From: Syngnathus acus
Taxonomy: Eukaryota; Chordata; Actinopteri; Syngnathiformes; Syngnathidae
Length of the DNA: 64,000 nucleotides
Direction: 5' to 3'
Assembly: GCF_901709675.1 (NCBI RefSeq)
Contig: NC_051088.1
Coordinates: forward strand, 10,504,193-10,568,192
In this document: in pieces, positions 58,811 through 64,000 of the stretch
Position numbering within the stretch: the stretch's first letter is position 1
Layout of the letters: each line of letters opens with the position of its first letter
The notes under the pieces: model-generated
What the model saw: the letters and a program-made list of their open reading frames with translations, nothing else
Databases searched by the model: none
What the model was told of the DNA's origin: nothing
Made by a program: the position numbers and the translations under genes

Positions 58811-59836
58811 GTAAGCATGTTAAAGGGGCTTGGAGGGGGGAAGGGGAGCGTTGCGAGACAAGACAAAAGTACAAAAGAGTGATTTTCAAGCTGAGGGAGA
58901 ACATGTAGGAGCTTCATTGTCCATTAAAGTCTCACTTTTGTTTACTGACCCCTTGTGTTTGTTGTAACAAGAATTGGTAACCATCAAGTCACACCAAAGC
59001 CAACCTTTTTTTTTACCTGATGTACACATGCTTTCAATCTCAAGGGCAGAATTTGGTTCTGTTTTTGTAAAAAGCAAAAAGTAGTACATGGTACAATTGG
59101 GCGGCAAGACGGTGCACGAGTGCTTAGCATGTGTGCTTCACAGTTGTGAGGTTCGGGATCAAATATCAGCCAGTGTGTGGAGTTTGCATGTTCTCTGCCT
59201 GCTTGCTTGCTTGGGTTTCCTCCAAGTGCTCTGTCCGGGTTCCTCCCACACATTCCCAAACTTGCTGTTGTAGTTGCATGTTCGACTGGACTTGAGAGTG
59301 TGAATGTTTACTTGTCAATATGTGCCCCTGGGCTGGCAACCAGTATACAATGTGGCCCACTCCTGACTCCAAAACTCAAGGCTGTAGCGCACCTGATGAC
59401 AAGCGCTGTTGAAAAGGGATGCTTGGTATTGCCACTATTTACATCTGTTGCTGCTGACCACAGCAAGGAGGCAAATGAGGGCCAGAAAACAGAGCACTTC
59501 AGCAAAGTTCAAACTGTCCAGCAACAGAGTAGGCACAGTACCGTAGAATGAGTATAATATGTAATACACACGGTGCATTTTGAAAAGAAGCTTTTTAATG
59601 TGGGGAATACAGTGAGACCTCCTCGTGATGCTCAACAATTTCTCAACCATTCATGGTCACCTTCACGTCAACAAAAAATTTCTAAGAGTCTTCAAGGAAA
59701 CTAACAAGCATGTTAGGCATGTACTTTGAGGACGCCTGAGTAACTTAGCTTAAAACGTAAAAATGCTGACCACCATTGTGGCTCTTCTAAATCAAAAAGC
59801 TTGTGACTACAGTCAAATCTTCTTGCTGTTTCTCAG
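58811..59836 (+). other. fam110a: fam110a 5' intron
   Basis: Runs from the donor GTAAGC at 58811 to the acceptor TTTCTCAG ending at 59836. It holds the inverted copy of the common teleost repeat at 59099-59421 and no coding sequence. Confidence 0.55.
59099..59421 (-). repeat. Minus-orientation copy of the common teleost interspersed repeat
   Basis: Reads GGCGGCAAGACGGTGCACGA, TTTGCATGTTCTCTGCCTG, GGTTCCTCCCACACATTCCC and CTGGGCTGGCAACCAGT in order: the reverse complement of the arrangement at 45191-45525. Confidence 0.7.
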
Positions 59837-59846
59837 CTTCGCCAGT

Positions 59847-61199
59847 ATGCCAGTGGAGACCCTGCGGCCCTCTGACGGTCGCCTGGCCGGGGCCCCCTTC
59901 ACCTCCGCCATGCCCTTCAGGATCCTCACCAAGGGGCCCGACTACTTTCGGCGCCAGGCTGAGCCGGCTACCCGCAAGCTGAGCGCCGTGGAGCGTCTGG
60001 AGGCGGACAAGGCCAAGTACGTTAAGAGCCAGCAGGTGGCGCTGACGCGGCAGGCGCCGGTCAAGCCGCCGATCATCCGCAAGCCCCTTGTCCCCCCGGC
60101 CATGATTCTGCAGTGCCACATGGGCACTCCCCCTGCCCGGAAAAGTCCGCGCTGCCCCACTAGCATGGACAGCGGTGGCGTGAGGGAAGGACCGGGAGGG
60201 AGACGAGGACCGCCTCTCAATTTGGATATTTTAAACAATCTCATCAACGACGTATGTGACAGCCCACTGCCCTCCTCCCAGTCGTCGTCGTCCACCTCCC
60301 CCTCATCCTCGTCCCCTTCCTCGGGCACCAAGAGCATCGGCAGCAGCTTGTCAGCGGAGCACGATAAGAACAGCCGACTCCTGAACAGTCTCAAACCGCG
60401 GAGCGCCGCCGCCGCCAACTCGACCACCTCGTCCTCCACGTCTTCCCCGCTCAACCCCAGCCATAGACCTCCCCCTGTCCCGGCACGGGCGCCCCGCATC
60501 CTCGTCCCATCGGCCTACGTCCCTCCAAATACGGTCACGGTACGCAGGGTAGACGTTCGACCACATGCAGAAATGAGGAAACCCCAGAGGCCCCAATTCA
60601 GGCCCCGACAAATTGCCCAAGGTCAAGTCACGCACACCCAGGTCCTCCCGCCACCTCCGCCAGCACCCAAGAACCCACCTCAATCAAAAGCCACCACGCC
60701 GTCACCCCCTTCTTACCTGCCGCCCAGCCCCATGCTGGTCCGTGCAGGTATGATGCCGCCTGCCTCGCCCGCTTTCACCCGCCTGTCCAACGCCAGCTCC
60801 AAGGGCTCCGCCCGCAAGCACCCGTCACTGCACCGCTCCAAGTCCGACCTGAGCGACCGCTATTCCCGGGCCACAGCCGACCTAGAGCGCTTTTTCAACT
60901 ACTGCGGGTTGGATCCCGACGAGGTGGAGGGCATGGGCGGAGTGGAGCGCTTCACCAGGGCCAACTCAGACATTGTGTCCATCTCCAAGCTCCGCAGCGT
61001 CAGCACGCCCAGCTCAGAGTGCGGGGACGAGGCCGAAAGAGGCCGGGAGGACTGCGAGGACGATGAGGACGGGCCCGTCGGAGGCAACGAGCGCGTCCCC
61101 TACGGCATCTCCGTCATCGAGAGGAACGCTCGAGTCATTAAGTGGCTCTACGGCATCCGACAGGCACGAGACACTAACAGTGCTGTTTCGAACGTGTAG
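59847..61199 (+). CDS. fam110a: FAM110A, centrosome/spindle-pole-associated protein
   Basis: FAM110 proteins associate with centrosomes and spindle poles and affect cell-cycle progression. A single coding exon of 450 codons follows the acceptor at 59836. The frame is open upstream to 59763, but MPVETL matches the family N-terminus (human FAM110A begins MPVHTL), so ATG 59847 is chosen. The N-terminal FAM110 domain at about 20-60 includes AVERLEADKAKYVKSQ. LNLDILNNLI plus CDSPLP (about 124-140) and RRVDVRP (about 234) are shared with FAM110A, not FAM110B. The middle is Ser- and Pro-rich (about 140-315). The C-terminal domain from about 321 has LHRSKSDLSDRYSR, LERFFNYCGLDPDEVEGM and VIERNARVIKWLYGIRQAR. 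At 450 residues it is much longer than human FAM110A (about 295), through low-complexity expansion of the middle. Confidence 0.94.
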   Translation: MPVETLRPSDGRLAGAPFTSAMPFRILTKGPDYFRRQAEPATRKLSAVERLEADKAKYVKSQQVALTRQAPVKPPIIRKPLVPPAMILQCHMGTPPARKSPRCPTSMDSGGVREGPGGRRGPPLNLDILNNLINDVCDSPLPSSQSSSSTSPSSSSPSSGTKSIGSSLSAEHDKNSRLLNSLKPRSAAAANSTTSSSTSSPLNPSHRPPPVPARAPRILVPSAYVPPNTVTVRRVDVRPHAEMRKPQRPQFRPRQIAQGQVTHTQVLPPPPPAPKNPPQSKATTPSPPSYLPPSPMLVRAGMMPPASPAFTRLSNASSKGSARKHPSLHRSKSDLSDRYSRATADLERFFNYCGLDPDEVEGMGGVERFTRANSDIVSISKLRSVSTPSSECGDEAERGREDCEDDEDGPVGGNERVPYGISVIERNARVIKWLYGIRQARDTNSAVSNV

Positions 61200-62282
61200 A
61201 CTAAAACTCCACTTTTTGTTGTATTTATACGAAGAAGGGAAGTCAGTCGTTTCATCGTTTGTGGCCTTAAGTCTGACATTTTCATGTCCTTCCGACGGAG
61301 ACTCACGTTTTACATTTGAAGACTTTTGAGGAAGTTGTAACAGGCCCTTCCTTTTTCACTTGAACAATGTTACGTTGTATCTGTAAGTTAGCAATAATAG
61401 ACTGACGAGGGTGGTTCCTCATACAAAGCAACGGTACTGGCTCTGTGTCAATCTGCGTCTGAGCGTCGCAGAGAACCTCGCTAATGCTGTGAAAGTCACA
61501 AAAAAAGCTTCCATCAACAACATATTGTATTTTTCAGTCACCTTTGGCTGCAAGACTGTTCATCTACTCGTTTTCGTTGGCATGCAAGTGTATTTCTGTA
61601 CATTTGTCACTTTTTGTCACAAAGCACGCATGTGCTATGTACTTCGTTGCACCGACACTCATGTTTCAAGTCAGTAAACATCAAGATACTAGCAGCTTTC
61701 ATTTGTGAGTGTGTGTGTGTCCGCTCATTTTTTGGGATTAGGCTGCGGGATGAATTGTGTTTACCTCGCATGTCCCAGCACAAAGCTGCTAAAATGAATA
61801 ACAAGTAGCATGAAAAGAAACAACAGATTTTCATTTTCGCACTCAAAATGGTTTGATCAGGGATGGGCTACAGAACATCCGCGAGAGCTTTTTATGCGGC
61901 GTGACATGCAATTGAAAAACAAACAAAACCTCAGAGGAACTGTTGTAAAAAAGCCCTGCATCATTTAAGCCACAAATGTTGATAATACTGTCACATACAA
62001 GAAACAAATCCCCTTTTTTTTTTTTCCATAATCCCTCAGAGGACTTGAACTCACCCATGTTAACGTTTTACTAAAGAATTCAGTCATGGATTTAAAAAAA
62101 GTGTCTCAGGAAATGTTTGGCTTACTAACACAAATGGACCAATATTTATTTGGAGAATCTATTTTAATGTAGTCAACACTTGTGTACGGGACTTGAATTC
62201 AATCTGAAGTGCAATCTATTCAAAGTCCCCCCCCCGCAATTATGTTGAAATGAAGACACACCCACACACGCGTACAAATACA

Positions 62283-62375
<93 letters not shown>

Positions 62376-64000
62376 CATGATGAAAATCTCAGTGTGAATG
62401 CGTCTACATAATCTTACTGCAAAGGTTTTTTGTTCTTTTCCCAGGACATTCCTCCTTTAAGATGTCATGTGTCACGGGTTTGACAGTAGCTTCGAAATAC
62501 GGATGCACAAAGAGATCCGAAAGGCTTTAAAATGGTGTCTTTGAATTTATGATTAAAACACAGCTCAAGAGAATTCACATTGTCTGTTGACTTTTTAACT
62601 TGTTTTTTTTCCCCATGATAATTCTGTTTCTGGGTTTGAATCTTAGTTTTGGTCTCCCCGTAGGAATTTGCATGTTCTTCCGTGCTTACGAGAGTTGGCT
62701 CCCGGGACGCTTTGAGGCTCCTCATTTACAGTCAATTGCCAAATCGTTAAAGACAAAATTGTTATGATCACCATAATTATTTTTGTTTGTGTGTTTTACC
62801 TCCACCATTGAGGACCAAGCAGGTTTTCACTTTTGTTTGCAAAATACAACAAAAAATTATTCTTGCCAAAATGTTTTGGTTGTTGGGTCATGGGCTCCGG
62901 AAGAACAGTACACATTTTGGTGCACGTGCGTGTACGGGCTCTGTTTTCACGCACGCTTCCCAATACATGGAATTGGCCTCCCCCCAGCTTAAGCGGTCTA
63001 CCGAAGAGCTTGTGGAAAGTCACACTGGCTTCCCAACATGACATCATGGCACACACATGATCCCAACGTGTGGTTTTGATCTACAGCTTTCATGACATGC
63101 TATGTCTGATCATGCGGCTGCTGTGGGGCGCCGTGATTCCATCTGCAGTCTCACTTTGGGCATTGGGACAGTGTTTTTTTTTCTCACCTTATTATTACCT
63201 CCTCTAAGGGGGTAATCTTTTTGTCCATGTGTGGCAGGAGGGTAGCAATTCAAATCTTGAACAATATTTTTCATCAAAATGGAAGGCAATTTAGAGTCAC
63301 CAACGTATCATGCGTTTTTGTAAATATTTGATGTTCAAAATTTCCTCGGAACAAGAAAAATTGGCAAACATACTAACATTTGTGACCTTGAACAAACCCT
63401 GACTAAATCTGACAGAACGCGTTCCAATTCGGTTTCGGATGAATAACTGCGAAACAACCCCCAGAGTGTTGGAAAGATTAGGAGCACCAGCGTGGAGTTC
63501 AACCCTTCAGCTGAGTGTGGCCGTTTAACGTGCCTAATTTTCAGATAGGCGGTGGAGGTGGTACCCCATTCGTGGACTTCAGGCGAATCGTTTTTGGAGA
63601 TTTTCAGCAGTTGAAATGGGCCTAAGTAGAGATGTCCACTTGCATTTTGAGGCTGGTTGATCCCCGTATTATTATCCTTTTACTTTTGAAAGCGACGTCT
63701 GTATAATGATTTGCAATGGGGAAATTATGATAGCTTCCTTCCGTGACGTCATCAACCAAGACATGGAGGGGAAGGGTGTGTGCCCCTATTCATTAAAAGT
63801 GGGCATTTTTTAAAGGCATTAGTTGTTGCATTATTTCTCCAAAATGAATGGATAAAATGAAACCTCTTTTTTAATTTTCCTGATCAGAAGATACATAAAC
63901 TGGGCTAGTAAATGAAAAATGGACTATCATCGCTTTTGTGTCCTTTTAATCACTAAAAGAAACATCCATTATCAAATTAAATCAAAACTTACAAGAAGAC
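61200..64000 (+). other. fam110a 3'UTR and 3' flank
   Basis: No further protein gene is recognised to the end of the window. No AATAAA was found in the first kilobase after the stop; an ATTAAA variant lies at 62552-62557, so the transcript end is unresolved. A minus-orientation fragment of the common teleost repeat lies at about 62632-62722. The rest is AT-rich noncoding DNA. Confidence 0.5.
62285..62373 (+). repeat. (GT)n microsatellite, about 44 units
   Basis: Uninterrupted GT dinucleotides. Confidence 0.98.

Noticed and set aside
59942-60499. 185-codon minus-strand ORF over fam110a
   Set aside because: Shadow of the GC-rich fam110a coding exon; low-complexity translation without family similarity.

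Overview
This window is vertebrate nuclear DNA, most likely from a ray-finned (teleost) fish. The four protein-coding genes have GT-AG introns and proteins closest to fish members of their families. The flanks hold teleost-type repeats: hAT and Tc1/mariner elements with intact target-site duplications, LINE tails, and the common fish repeat that begins with CATCCATCCATTTTC. The species cannot be told from the sequence alone.

Layout. (1) 1-6289, + strand: the 3' half of arfgef2 (BIG2), a Golgi/endosome guanine-nucleotide exchange factor for ARF GTPases. Twenty coding exons were read, every junction keeps frame, and a 3'UTR runs to about 7.0 kb. (2) About 9.2-32.2 kb, + strand: bcl2l1 (Bcl-xL), the anti-apoptotic BCL-2 protein of the outer mitochondrial membrane. 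It has a probable upstream promoter region, a 5'UTR plus main coding exon (13308-14012), a 16.6 kb intron splitting BH2, a terminal exon (30654-30797) and a long 3'UTR. (3) 34558-32831, - strand: cox4i2, a nuclear-encoded subunit of cytochrome c oxidase, four coding exons, tail-to-tail with bcl2l1. (4) About 36-58 kb: a gene-poor interval with repeats, a decayed Tc1/mariner element, a short hAT element and several stretches that look like conserved regulatory DNA. (5) 58.2-61.2 kb, + strand: fam110a, with a CCAAT/GC-box promoter, one untranslated exon and a single coding exon of 450 codons. The rest is 3' flank with a long GT microsatellite.

The orthologues of all four genes lie on human chromosome 20, and the tail-to-tail bcl2l1/cox4i2 pair matches human 20q11.21. 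The genes do not form a pathway, although Bcl-xL and COX4I2 both act at mitochondria.

I found no previously undescribed gene system. The best follow-up points are a possible in-frame Bcl-xS-like donor at a position different from human, a two-residue-plus-Met upstream ORF before Bcl-xL, a hAT insertion carrying four CRE-like half sites into the bcl2l1 intron, and several candidate enhancers.
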